Shown here in pieces: positions 17,277 to 25,476 of a stretch of 64,000 nucleotides of DNA. Every line of letters starts with the position of its first letter. Position 1 is the first letter of the stretch. Source of the DNA: Nocardioides aquaticus (lineage in GTDB: Bacteria; Actinomycetota; Actinomycetes; Propionibacteriales; Nocardioidaceae); NCBI RefSeq assembly GCF_018459925.1, contig NZ_CP075371.1, positions 248,001 through 312,000 on the forward strand, written 5' to 3'. A model generated the notes under the pieces. The model ran no database searches, was not told where the DNA came from, and was given only the letters and a program-made list of their open reading frames with translations. A program made the position numbers and the translations under genes.

Positions 17277-18216
17277 GACCCGCCGGCCGCAACCGCGGCC
17301 GCCACCAGCACCGCCGCCAGGTCCACCCGCAGGACCAGCCGCCGCGCCCGGGCCAGGTCGACGTGGTCGGGCTCGCGGCCGTCGCCGAGCGCCGGCCGTT
17401 CCTCGACCCGGCGGTCCGCGCCGGTGCCGTAGGCCGTCGTCCCGCCGAGCCGTACCCCGAGCGCCCCGGCGACCGAGGACTCGACCGGGCCGGCGTTCGG
17501 GCTGGGGTGGGCGGCGGCGTCGCGCCGCCACGCGCGGACCGCGCCGCGGCGGTCCTCGCCGAGGACCACGACCAGGGCGGCGGTCAGCCGCGAGCCCGGC
17601 AGGTTGAGGACGTCGTCGAGGCGGGCGGCCGCCCAGCCGAAGCGGGCGTACCTCGTCGAGCGGTGCCCGACCATCGCGTCCAGGGTGTTGGCCGCGCGGT
17701 GGCCCAGCAGCCCCGGCACGCCAGCCACCGCGCCCCAGACCAGCGGCGCGACCACGGCGTCGGAGGTGTTCTCGGCGACCGACTCGACGGCCGCGCGGGC
17801 CACCCCGCCCGCGTCCAGCGAGGTCGTGTCGCGCCCGACGAGCCGGGCCACCTGCCGACGAGCCGCCTCCAGCGAGCCGGCCGCGAGCAGCCGCTCCACC
17901 GCGGCGGTCTCCCGGTCCAGCGACGTCCCCCGAGCACGGTCCAGGTCGCCGCCGCGGTCAGCAGCACGTGCCCGGCCGGCCGGCCGTGCACCGCCCGCTC
18001 GGCCACGGCACCCAGGCCCACCGCCCCACCGACCAGCAGCGCGACGTGGACGGCCCCGGCGGCACGGCGGTCGGCGTACGCCACCTGCTCGACCCGCCCG
18101 GCCAGCCGGCCGAACCCCGCCACCGGGTGCCACCGGGCGGGGTCCCCGAGGACGCGGTCGGCCGCGTACCCGAGTCCCAGACCGAGCGCCCGGCTCAGCA
18201 CCGGCCCGCCCGACAC
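17261..18216 (-). pseudogene. cobD: Adenosylcobinamide-phosphate synthase CobD/CbiB, apparent 1-nt frameshift
   Basis: The coding signal is split over two frames. From GTG 18216 the protein runs normally (LGYAADRVLGDPARWHPV through TAAATWTVLGG). It then loses frame at five C residues (plus strand 17927-17931) and continues one frame over as GTSLDRETAAVERLL, SVAENTSDAVVAPLVWG and NTLDAMVGHRS. One extra G in the minus-strand run would restore a 318-aa membrane CbiB, which condenses cobyric acid with (R)-1-amino-2-propanol O-2-phosphate. The family signatures on both sides are intact, so this is either a sequencing slip or a recent mutation. Its start lies 14 bp from divergent cobU. Confidence 0.88.
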
Positions 18217-18230
18217 CCGAGGAGCCCCCG

Positions 18231-18761
18231 ATGAAGGTCCTGGTCACCGGTGGCGTGCGCTCCGGCAAGTCCGCGCACGCCGAGAGCCTGTACGCCGGGC
18301 GCGCCGACGTCGCCTACGTCGCCCCCGGGCCCACCGCCGCGGAGGACCCCGACCCCGACTGGGCGGCGCGCCTGGCCGCCCACCGGCTCCGCCGACCCCC
18401 GACCTGGAGCACGCTGGAGACCCGGGACCTGACCGGAGCGGTGACGGCGGCGGGCGGTGCGGTGCTGGTGGACTGCCTGGGCACCTGGCTCACGGCGGTG
18501 CTCGACGGGGACCGGGCGTGGGACCGTCCCGCGGCCGCCCAGCACGCCTCGCTTGCCGCGCACCTCGACCCGCTGGTCGCGGCCCTGGGCGCCACCACCC
18601 GCGACGCGGTGCTGGTCACCAACGAGGTCGGCCTCGGCGTGGTGCCCTCCCACCGCTCGGGCCGGGTCTTCCGTGACCTGCTCGGCACGGTCAACCAGCG
18701 CGTCGCGGCGGCGTGCGACGAGGTGCACCTCGTGGTCGCGGGACGCGTGCTGCGCCTCTGA
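18231..18761 (+). CDS. cobU: Adenosylcobinamide kinase / adenosylcobinamide-phosphate guanylyltransferase
   Basis: A 176-aa bifunctional enzyme (CobU/CobP) that phosphorylates adenosylcobinamide and then transfers GMP, making AdoCbi-GDP. The P-loop is GGVRSGKSAHAE (7-18), AAHRLRRPPTW carries the guanylylation His, VLVDCLGTWLT is the Walker-B-like strand, and TNEVGLGVVP is conserved. GAGGAG lies seven bases upstream of ATG 18231. The usual neighbour cobS does not follow; convergent cobT ends 18 bp downstream. Confidence 0.95.
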   Translation: MKVLVTGGVRSGKSAHAESLYAGRADVAYVAPGPTAAEDPDPDWAARLAAHRLRRPPTWSTLETRDLTGAVTAAGGAVLVDCLGTWLTAVLDGDRAWDRPAAAQHASLAAHLDPLVAALGATTRDAVLVTNEVGLGVVPSHRSGRVFRDLLGTVNQRVAAACDEVHLVVAGRVLRL

Positions 18762-18779
18762 TCCCGGCGACCGCACGCC

Positions 18780-19808
18780 TCAGCCCAGCTCGGACAGCAG
18801 GGCGGTGTCGCGCAGGAGGGCGACGGCGCCGCGCAGCAGCGGGACGGCGGCCACCGCCCCGCTGCCCTCGCCCAGCCGCAGCCCGAGGTCGAGCAGGGGC
18901 TCCAGCCCGAGGGCGGCGAGCGCGAGGCCCTGGGCCGGCTCGGTCGAGCGGTGCCCGGCGGCCCACCAGTGGCGCGCGCCCGGCGCGAGCCGCTCCGCGG
19001 TCAGGGCGCAGGCGACCGAGACCAGGCCGTCGAGGAGCACGGGCACCCCGGACTCCGCCGCCTCGAGCAGGAAGCCGACCGTGGCCGCGAGGTCGGCCGA
19101 CCCGAGCGCGGTGAGCGTGTCGAGGGGGTCCGCTGTGCGGTCGCCGACGCGGGCCAGCGCGAGCGCGACGACCTCGGTCTTGCGGGCCAGGCCGGCGTCG
19201 TCCACCCCGGTGCCGCGCCCGACCACGTCCCCGGCCGGCAGGCCGAGCGCGGCGGCGACCAGGGCGGCGGCGGGCGTGGTGTTGCCGATGCCGAGGTCGC
19301 CGGTGAGCAGCAGCTGCGCGCCGCCGTCGATCTCGCAGAGCGCCGCCTCCCGCCCGACGTCGACCGCGCGCCTGGTCTCGTCGGCGGTGAGGGCGTCCTC
19401 GAGGTGGATCGCCCCGCTGCCGCGCCGGACCGACCGGGCCGTGACCGGGGGCGGGACGCCGTCGAGGTCGTCGTCGACGCCGAGGGCGAGCACGCGTACC
19501 GACACGTCGTGCGCGGCCCCGAGCGCGCTGACACCGGCCCTCCCGGCCACGATGGTGCGGACCATCGCCGGGGTGATCGCGGCCGGGTAGGCCGAGACGC
19601 CGTGCGCCGCGACACCGTGGTCACCGGCGAGCACGGTGAGCCGGACGTCGGTCAACGGCGGCGGAGGCACCGCTCCGAGGGTCGAGGCGAGCCACACGGC
19701 CAGGTCGCCCAGCCGCCCGAGCGCCCCGGCCGGGGTGGCCAGGGCCTCCAGGCGCTGCTGCGCCTCGGCGCGGAGCGCTGCCGGGGGCGGGGTGATCGGG
19801 CCCGTCAC
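18780..19808 (-). CDS. cobT: Nicotinate-nucleotide--dimethylbenzimidazole phosphoribosyltransferase
   Basis: A 342-aa enzyme activating 5,6-dimethylbenzimidazole to alpha-ribazole phosphate for the lower ligand. Hallmarks are LTVLAGDHGVAAHGVSAYP, LLLTGDLGIGNTTPAAAL, and the C-terminal LGEGSGAVAAVPLLRGA with the catalytic Glu. The GTG start shares GTGA with the stop of cbtA, so it is coupled to cobalt transport genes under one riboswitch. Confidence 0.96.
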   Translation of the reverse strand: MTGPITPPPAALRAEAQQRLEALATPAGALGRLGDLAVWLASTLGAVPPPPLTDVRLTVLAGDHGVAAHGVSAYPAAITPAMVRTIVAGRAGVSALGAAHDVSVRVLALGVDDDLDGVPPPVTARSVRRGSGAIHLEDALTADETRRAVDVGREAALCEIDGGAQLLLTGDLGIGNTTPAAALVAAALGLPAGDVVGRGTGVDDAGLARKTEVVALALARVGDRTADPLDTLTALGSADLAATVGFLLEAAESGVPVLLDGLVSVACALTAERLAPGARHWWAAGHRSTEPAQGLALAALGLEPLLDLGLRLGEGSGAVAAVPLLRGAVALLRDTALLSELG

Positions 19809-20620
19809 AGGCTGGCGGCCAGGGCACGCCGGTCGGCGCGGGCGACCACGTCGCGCTGCAGCCGGCGGACCGTGCCGACCAGCCCGACGCCGAGCACGCC
19901 CCACAGGGTCGTCAAGGTCAGCAGGGAGGCCAGCCGGAAGTCCCAGAGCACCTGCGCCGGGACGTCGCCGAGCGGGGCCGGGTCGGGCAGCAGCGCGACC
20001 GTGACGAGCACGACGACGAGGTAGCCGGCGGCGGCGAGCACGCCGGCGGCGTACGCGTCGAGCCTCGTGGCCAGCCGGACGGCGACCACGACCGCGGCCA
20101 GCGCGGTCAGCACCGAGACGTCGAGCAGGCCGAACCACGCCAGCGTGCGGGAGCCGATGGTGCCGGGGTCGCCGACACCGGGCGGGTTGGCCGGGAAGGC
20201 CAGCCACGGGACCAGGGCGACGGCCACGAACCCGACCGCCGCCACGACCGCCGTGGCCCGGGTCGGGTCGAGCCGGCCGAGACGCCCGATCGCGAGCGCC
20301 GCGCCGAGGGCGACCAGGCCGCCCAGGGCGCCGCCGACCGCGACGCTGGCCGCGCCGAGGCCCCACGTGGCCTGGGTGCCGCGCGAGACCAGCTCGTCCT
20401 CCGCGGGGGCGCCGGGCTCCGGCGCCGGGGCGACCGACTCCTCGTAGGCGATCGCCGCGTCGATCGTGGGCTCACCCACGACGGCGGAGACGCCGAACGA
20501 CACCAGGCCGGCCAGCAGCCCGACGAGCAGCCCGCGCACCAGCAGGGCGCGGGGAGCGATCGGGGGCGTGCTGGCCGGAGCGGCGGGGTGCGGGGCAGGG
20601 GTGTGCGCCGAGGCGCTCAT
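19805..20620 (-). CDS. cbtA: Cobalt transporter subunit CbtA
   Basis: A 271-aa membrane protein with about five to six hydrophobic helices (for example ALLVRGLLVGLLAGLVSFG, ATAVVAAVGFVAVALVPWLA) and the family's DELVSRGTQATWGL stretch between the first helices. With CbtB it forms a predicted cobalt uptake system repeatedly found behind B12 riboswitches. It starts 11 bp after cbtB and overlaps cobT. Confidence 0.88.
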   Translation of the reverse strand: MSASAHTPAPHPAAPASTPPIAPRALLVRGLLVGLLAGLVSFGVSAVVGEPTIDAAIAYEESVAPAPEPGAPAEDELVSRGTQATWGLGAASVAVGGALGGLVALGAALAIGRLGRLDPTRATAVVAAVGFVAVALVPWLAFPANPPGVGDPGTIGSRTLAWFGLLDVSVLTALAAVVVAVRLATRLDAYAAGVLAAAGYLVVVLVTVALLPDPAPLGDVPAQVLWDFRLASLLTLTTLWGVLGVGLVGTVRRLQRDVVARADRRALAASL

Positions 20621-20631
20621 CGGCCCGCGCC

Positions 20632-20865
20632 TCAGTGGCAGGGGTAGCCGAGCAGGTGGCGCCCGTCGTGGACGACCTCGTGCAGCATCATCCCGCCCGG
20701 CACGCCGAACATCGTCAGGTCGACGCCGGCGAGCACGATCACCACGGTGCCCAGCAGGACGAGGAACAGCGCCCAGGGGGCCAGGCTGCGGAGCGGGATG
20801 GCCGGGACCTGGACGGACGACGGGGCCAGCGGCGTGGAGCCGAGGGCAGGGTACGACTGCGACAT
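20632..20865 (-). CDS. cbtB: Cobalt transporter subunit CbtB
   Basis: A 77-aa small protein with a single transmembrane helix (APWALFLVLLGTVVIVLAGV) and the defining C-terminal metal-binding tail (LHEVVHDGRHLLGYPCH), rich in His with a terminal Cys-His. A strong AGGAGG precedes ATG 20865. It is first gene of the riboswitch-controlled cbtB-cbtA-cobT unit. Confidence 0.93.
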   Translation of the reverse strand: MSQSYPALGSTPLAPSSVQVPAIPLRSLAPWALFLVLLGTVVIVLAGVDLTMFGVPGGMMLHEVVHDGRHLLGYPCH

Positions 20866-20879
20866 GGTGCCTCCTCAGG

Positions 20880-21020
20880 GATGACTGCGTCCCTGTTCGA
20901 TGGGGTGGAAGCGGACCTTCGGGTCTGGCTCCCGCCCCCTCCGACTCTCGTCGGGAGGGCGGTCACAGTAGCGCGACTGCTCCGGGTTCCCACCGGATTC
21001 CTCGTGCCCGCGAGCGCAGC
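20880..21020 (-). promoter_or_regulatory. Cobalamin riboswitch upstream of cbtB
   Basis: On the minus strand the sequence reads GGAATCCGGTGGGAACCCGG, then GCGCTACTGTGACCGCCC, a hairpin loop region, and the B12 box core GGGAGCCAGACCC (near 20920-20933). The order and spacing match the cobalamin element. It ends about 15 bases before the cbtB ribosome binding site, consistent with shutting down cobalt uptake when B12 is sufficient. Boundaries approximate. Confidence 0.92.
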
Positions 21021-21046
21021 CTAGGCCATCGCGCCGGACTTGGGTA

Positions 21047-21106
21047 CGGGGTCCGCCACGGGTCCGCGACGGGTCCGTCCACGGGCCCGTCCACGGGTCC
21101 GCCGGG
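21047..21106. repeat. Imperfect short tandem repeat upstream of SDR gene
   Basis: Five tandem copies of an ACGGGTCCG-type motif with variable 1-4 base spacers (ACGGGGTCCG, ACGGGTCCG, ACGGGTCCG, ACGGGCCCG, ACGGGTCCG). They lie between the cbtB riboswitch and the divergent SDR gene. The symmetric GGGCCC variant could form a small hairpin. Function unknown. Confidence 0.6.
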
Positions 21107-21145
21107 GTGGGAGGGTCGGGTGGTCGTGGGGCCGAGGATGGGGTC

Positions 21146-21883
21146 ATGACGGAGCAGACGCTGACCGGACGGACGGCCGTGGTGACCGGGGCCTCGAGCG
21201 GGATCGGGGAGGCCACCGCGCGTGCCCTGTCCGCGCAGGGCGCGGCGGTGGCGGTCCTGGCGCGGCGCACCGACCGCCTCGACGCGCTGGTCGCCGACCT
21301 CGAGGCCGACGGCGGCACGGCCCGGGCCTACGCGTGCGACGTGACGGACGCGGACGCCGTACGGACGGTGCTCGCGCGTGTCGTGGCCGATCTCGGCGGG
21401 ATCGACGTGCTGGTCAACAACGCCGGCGTCGCCCACCAGCACCTCGCCCGCGACGCCGACCTCGCCGACTGGCAGCAGATGGTCGACGTCAACCTCACCG
21501 GCGTGCTCGCCACCACGCACTCCGCCCTGGAGCACCTGGTCGCCGCGGCGGCCGGCGAGCGCGGCGTCGCCGACGTGGTCACCATCAGCTCGGCGAGCGG
21601 CAGGCGGGTGCCGCAGGCGACGAGCAACGTCTACGCCGCCACCAAGCACGCGGTCGGGGCGTTCTCCGAGGCGCTGCGCCGCGAGCTCGGCCCCCAGCAC
21701 GTGCGGGTCGGCCTGGTCGAGCCGGGCTTCGTGCGCACCGAGCTCACCGCCGGCCACGACTTCGAGCCGCTCGGCGCGCTCGAGGCCGCCGACGTCGCGG
21801 ACGCGGTCGTGTGGATGGTGACCCGGCCGCGGCGGACCGCGGTCAACGAGGTGCTGATGCGTCCCATCGAGCAGGACAGCTGA
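21146..21883 (+). CDS. Short-chain dehydrogenase/reductase (SDR)
   Basis: A 245-aa classical SDR. The cofactor motif is TGASSGIGEATA (residues about 15-26), followed by VNNAGVAHQH. The catalytic Ser is in VTISSASG and the Tyr/Lys pair in VYAATKHAVGAFSE. The residues after the GxxxGxG (LARRTDRLD) suggest NADP(H) preference. Substrate unknown. ATG 21146 is preceded by GAGGATGGGG. It interrupts the cobalamin genes without an obvious pathway link. Confidence 0.9.
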   Translation: MTEQTLTGRTAVVTGASSGIGEATARALSAQGAAVAVLARRTDRLDALVADLEADGGTARAYACDVTDADAVRTVLARVVADLGGIDVLVNNAGVAHQHLARDADLADWQQMVDVNLTGVLATTHSALEHLVAAAAGERGVADVVTISSASGRRVPQATSNVYAATKHAVGAFSEALRRELGPQHVRVGLVEPGFVRTELTAGHDFEPLGALEAADVADAVVWMVTRPRRTAVNEVLMRPIEQDS

Positions 21884-21919
21884 ACGCCCGGCCCGACCGG
21901 GGTCGCGCGACCGGCGCCC

Positions 21920-22078
21920 TCAGGCGGTCCTGCCGTGCCCGTTCCCGCGCTCGCGGGCGACCTCGGCCTCGACCGCGGCCCGGGTCCGTGCCCGCGCCTC
22001 GGCGAAGTAGCGCTTCGGGTCGCGCAGGATCTGCTCGATGCGGGCGTCCTCGCCACGTCGCTCGATCTTCACTGCCAT
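21920..22078 (-). CDS. Small conserved-looking hypothetical protein
   Basis: A 52-aa charged protein (MAVKIERRGEDARIEQILRD, then PKRYFAEARARTRAAVEAEVARERG) predicted to be largely helical, with no Cys or membrane segment. The start is preceded by ACGGGGAACGCG. The low-complexity charged helix recalls small nucleoid- or ribosome-associated actinobacterial proteins, but no function can be assigned. A perfect 12-bp palindrome GGTCGCGCGACC lies in the convergent gap at 21901-21912. Confidence 0.6.
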   Translation of the reverse strand: MAVKIERRGEDARIEQILRDPKRYFAEARARTRAAVEAEVARERGNGHGRTA

Positions 22079-22145
22079 CGCGTTCCCCGTCCCTCGGACT
22101 CCCAGTGTGCCGCACGTCGGTCCACCGGACCAGCGCCCGGCCGGA

Positions 22146-22939
22146 TCACGGCGGGACCCCGGGCCGGTGGGCCAGGCCCATCGCCAGGGCGAGCACCCCG
22201 GAGACCAGCCGGAGCAGGCCCTCGTCGTCGGCGCTGAGGGAGCCGGGCTCCAGCGCGTCGAGGGTGAGCATGCCGTAGGCGGCGTCGTCCCCGACGGTGG
22301 CGACCGCCACGAAGGTGCGGTAGGCGGGGGCGCGGTCGAGCGACCACCCGGGCGGCGGTGCGGACAGCACGTCCTCGCACCGCAGCGCCCCGTCGGTGAG
22401 CACCAGGTCGATGGCCGCGTCGCCCGCGGTGCTGCCCTCGACGAAGTGCGTGGTGGGTGGCCCGGCGCGACCGGCGTGCTCCACCGGCACGAGCCGGCCC
22501 GGGGGCCGGCGTCCAGGCGGTACCAGCAGGCGCGGGAGCGGTCGTGCCCGATGAACTCCGAGGCGGTCATCAGCACCAGGGACACCGTCTGCGCCGCGAG
22601 CCTCTCGCGGACCTCGGGGTCGGGCTCGGCGACGGAGCGGGCGACCATGCGCAGGACGGGGTCGAGGGCGTCGTTGATCGCCATCCGGGTCTCCACCCGG
22701 GCCTCGATCTCGCGCTCCTCGGCCGACGCCTCGGCCCGGCTGGCCCGCCACTGCCGGAGCTGGGGGACCGCGAAGGCCAGGGCGGTGCAGGTGGCCTGCG
22801 CCGCCACGAGCCAGGCGCGGGTGGCGCCGTCGGCGGTGCGGGCGGCCTCCCCGAGGACCAGGGCCGCGACGACGACGGTCACGCCGAGGGCGAGCCACAG
22901 CGCCTCGGCGCGCGTGGCGTGGTGCGTGTCCCCGGTCAT
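22146..22939 (-). pseudogene. Membrane-anchored GAF-domain protein, apparent 1-nt frameshift
   Basis: From ATG 22939 (good AAGGAGGG site) the protein has two N-terminal membrane helices (ALWLALGVTVVVAALVLGEA and a second near residues 42-58), a charged coiled-coil-like stretch, then the start of a GAF domain (SRACWYRLDAG). At five G residues on the plus strand (22501-22505) the frame is lost. The GAF domain continues in another frame (GRLVPVEHAG, FVAVATVGDDAAYGMLTLDA) to a stop at 22146. One added base would give a 264-aa sensor-like protein. No output domain is visible; ligand unknown. Confidence 0.75.
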
Positions 22940-23016
22940 CGGTCCCTCCTTCGCGGACATCGTCGCGGGCGGCACCGACACCGGTCCGACGACGCGCTGG
23001 GCGGCCGGGTCGTGGG

Positions 23017-25476
23017 TCAGCGGACGCGCTGGAGCGCGTCGGACGACCCACGACCCCGTACACCGGCGAGCGCGGCCAGGAGCACCTCGGTCGTCGCCGG
23101 CTCCCGGGCCGCGATGCGGCACCAGGACGCGTCGAGGCCGGGGAAGGTGTCGCCCCGGCGTACGGCCACCCCCGCCTCCCGCAGCGCCTCGCGCACGCCG
23201 GCGCCGAGGCGGGCCAGGACGAACGAGGTCGACGAGGCGAGGACCTCGACGCCGAGCCCGGCGAGGCCGGTGGCGAGGTGGTCGCGCCAGGCGGCGAGCT
23301 CGTCCGCCCGGCGCCCCGCCTCGACCCGGGCCGCCGGGGTGGAGCAGGCGACGAGGGCGGCCCCGGCCGTGGTCGAGACCGACCACGGGGTCTGCCCGCG
23401 CCGCAGGTCGGCGACCACGTCGGGCGCGCCGAGCAGGTAGCCGGCCCGGACGCCGGGGACCGACCAGTGCTTGGTCAGGCTGCGCAGCACCACGAGCCCG
23501 TCGAGCGGTCCCCCCGCGAGCGACTCCGGCTCGCCCGGGACGGCGTCCATGAACGCCTCGTCGACGACGACCAGCCGGCCGGGACGCACGAGGGCGCGCA
23601 GGACGTCGGCCGGGTGGAGCACCCCGGTGGGGTTCGTGGGGTTGCCGACGACCACGAGGTCGGCGTCCTCCGGCACCGCCGTCGGGTCCAGCGCGAACCC
23701 GTCCTCGGCCCGGCAGGCCACGACGGAGACCTCGTGGCCGGCCTGCTCCAGCGCGGCGTGCGGCTCGGTGAACTGGGGGTGCACCACGACCGGTCGCCGC
23801 CAGGGGCGCAACCGGGCGACGAGCCCGAACGCCTCGGCGGCCCCCGCCGTCGCCAGCACCTCGTCCGGGTTGCGGCCGTGGTGCGCGGCGACGGCCCGCT
23901 CCGCGGCCGTGGGGTCGGGGTAGGAGCCCACGTCCTCCAGGCTCGCCACCAGTGCCTCGGTCAGCCAGGCGGGTGGGGGACCGGGGTGGACGTTGACCGC
24001 GAGGTCGACCAGGCCGTCCCCGGTCTCGGCGTCGCCGTGGTGACGCAGGGGGTCGGGGTGGGGGGCGCTGAGCGGGGGTCTCGAGACGCTCGCTGGCGCT
24101 CGCTCCTCGACCGCCGGGGCGTACGCGTGGGCGGCGTCGGCGAAGCGCTGCGCCAGCTGAGGGTGCCCGGCCCAGTGGGTGTGCAGGTAGCTCGCGTGCA
24201 GGGTCGGGGTGGCCACCCCGACGTCGGTGCCGTCGACGGTCCAGGCCGCGACGTCGCCGGCCACCGGGTCGACGTGGGTGCGGTGGAACTCGTGCCCGGT
24301 GACCTCCTCCCCGGCCCGTCCGAGCAGGGAGTCGGCGGGGGCGGTGGCGGCGGGGTAGCGCAGGGTCAGCCGCTCGGTCATCGCCGCGCTCGCGGCGACC
24401 GCGCCGACCATCGGCTCGCCGCCGAGGGCGTCGCAGAGGTACAGCAGCCCGGCGCACTCCGCGACCGTCGGTACGCCCGCCGCCACCGCGGCCCGCAGCG
24501 ACGCCCGCATCGCGGCGTTGCCGGTCAGGTCGGCCGCGTGCACCTCGGGGAAGCCGCCGCCGAGGTAGACCGCCGCCGTGCCGCGCGGCAGCGCCGCGTC
24601 CGCGAGCGGGTCGAAGGCGACGACGTCGCAGCCGGCCGCACGCAGCAGCTCCTCGGTCTCGGCGTAGCGGAAGGTGAAGGCCCGGCCGCCCGCCACGGCC
24701 ACCAGCGGACGGTGCCCGGGCCGGGCACCCTGCGGTGGTGAGACGTGGTCGTGCGGGGACCACGGGGCCACGTCGAGGTCGGGCGCCGACCGCGCGACCG
24801 CCAGCACGGCCTCCAGGTCGACGGAGGCCGCCACGTGGTCGGCCAGCGCGTCCAGGGCCGCCGCCGAGAGCTCACGCTCCTCGGCCGGCACCAGCCCGAG
24901 GTGGCGCGACGGCGCGGCCACGGCCGGGTCCCGCGGGATCGTGCCCAGTACCGGCAGGGAGATCGAGGAGGTCACCTCGGCGGCGTGCCGCGGCGACCCG
25001 GCCTTGTTGAGCAGGACCCCGGCCACCTCGACCGAGCTGTCGTAGGTGGCCATCCCGTGCACCACCGCGCCGATCGAGCGCGAGGAGCGGGAGATGTCGA
25101 CGACCAGCACCACCGGCGTGCGCGTGAGCGCGGCGACGTGGGCGGTCGAGGAGAACCCCTCCCCTCCGACCCGCCCGTCGAAGAGGCCCATCACGCCCTC
25201 GACGACCGCCACGTCGGCCGGGACGGGCGTCCGTGCGCCGTGCAGCAGCAGCGGGGCGACCCGGTCCTCGCCGACCAGGTGCGGGTCGAGGTTGCGCCCG
25301 GCCCGCCCGCACGCGAGGGCGTGGTAGCCCGGGTCGATGTAGTCCGGCCCCACCTTGTGGCCCGACACGACGTGCCCGGCGCGGGTGAGCGCGGCCATCA
25401 GCCCGGTCGAGACCGTGGTCTTGCCCTGCCCGGTGGCCGGGGCCGCGACGACGATCCGCGGGAGGCGGGTGGTCAC
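23017..25476 (-). CDS. cobB: Fused cobyrinate a,c-diamide synthase (CobB) and CobC-like PLP enzyme
   Basis: An 819-aa fusion. Residues 1-450 are CobB, which amidates the a and c acetate groups of hydrogenobyrinic acid: P-loop APATGQGKTTVSTGL (10-24), VEGVMGLFDG, and a glutamine amidotransferase domain with nucleophile Cys near 340 (TVAECAGLLYL). Residues about 490-819 are a fold-type-I PLP protein of the CobC/threonine-phosphate decarboxylase type, with NPTNPTG and the Schiff-base Lys near 669 (SLTKHWSVPGVRAGY); it would supply the aminopropanol-phosphate arm used by CobD. The linker (about 452-489) includes VEERAPASVSRP, encoded by a repeat-like sequence. The GTG start overlaps the cobO stop. 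Confidence 0.93.
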   Translation of the reverse strand: MTTRLPRIVVAAPATGQGKTTVSTGLMAALTRAGHVVSGHKVGPDYIDPGYHALACGRAGRNLDPHLVGEDRVAPLLLHGARTPVPADVAVVEGVMGLFDGRVGGEGFSSTAHVAALTRTPVVLVVDISRSSRSIGAVVHGMATYDSSVEVAGVLLNKAGSPRHAAEVTSSISLPVLGTIPRDPAVAAPSRHLGLVPAEERELSAAALDALADHVAASVDLEAVLAVARSAPDLDVAPWSPHDHVSPPQGARPGHRPLVAVAGGRAFTFRYAETEELLRAAGCDVVAFDPLADAALPRGTAAVYLGGGFPEVHAADLTGNAAMRASLRAAVAAGVPTVAECAGLLYLCDALGGEPMVGAVAASAAMTERLTLRYPAATAPADSLLGRAGEEVTGHEFHRTHVDPVAGDVAAWTVDGTDVGVATPTLHASYLHTHWAGHPQLAQRFADAAHAYAPAVEERAPASVSRPPLSAPHPDPLRHHGDAETGDGLVDLAVNVHPGPPPAWLTEALVASLEDVGSYPDPTAAERAVAAHHGRNPDEVLATAGAAEAFGLVARLRPWRRPVVVHPQFTEPHAALEQAGHEVSVVACRAEDGFALDPTAVPEDADLVVVGNPTNPTGVLHPADVLRALVRPGRLVVVDEAFMDAVPGEPESLAGGPLDGLVVLRSLTKHWSVPGVRAGYLLGAPDVVADLRRGQTPWSVSTTAGAALVACSTPAARVEAGRRADELAAWRDHLATGLAGLGVEVLASSTSFVLARLGAGVREALREAGVAVRRGDTFPGLDASWCRIAAREPATTEVLLAALAGVRGRGSSDALQRVR
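24077..24112. repeat. Dispersed-repeat-like sequence inside the CobB-CobC linker
   Basis: A 36-bp segment starting GGTCTCGAGACGCTCGC and ending CGCTCGCTCCTCGACC. Its ends are complementary (GGTC...GACC, with CTCGAG near one end) and it holds two GCTCGCT copies. From general familiarity this resembles a very common intergenic repeat of Nocardioides-like genomes; no other copy occurs in this window. Here it is read in frame as linker residues between two enzyme domains. Confidence 0.65.

Noticed and set aside
17920..17940. Programmed minus-1 frameshift in cobD
   Set aside because: The site CTC-GGG-GGA lacks the usual slippery heptamer, I see no clear downstream pseudoknot, and CbiB is not known to be recoded. 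A missing base is simpler.
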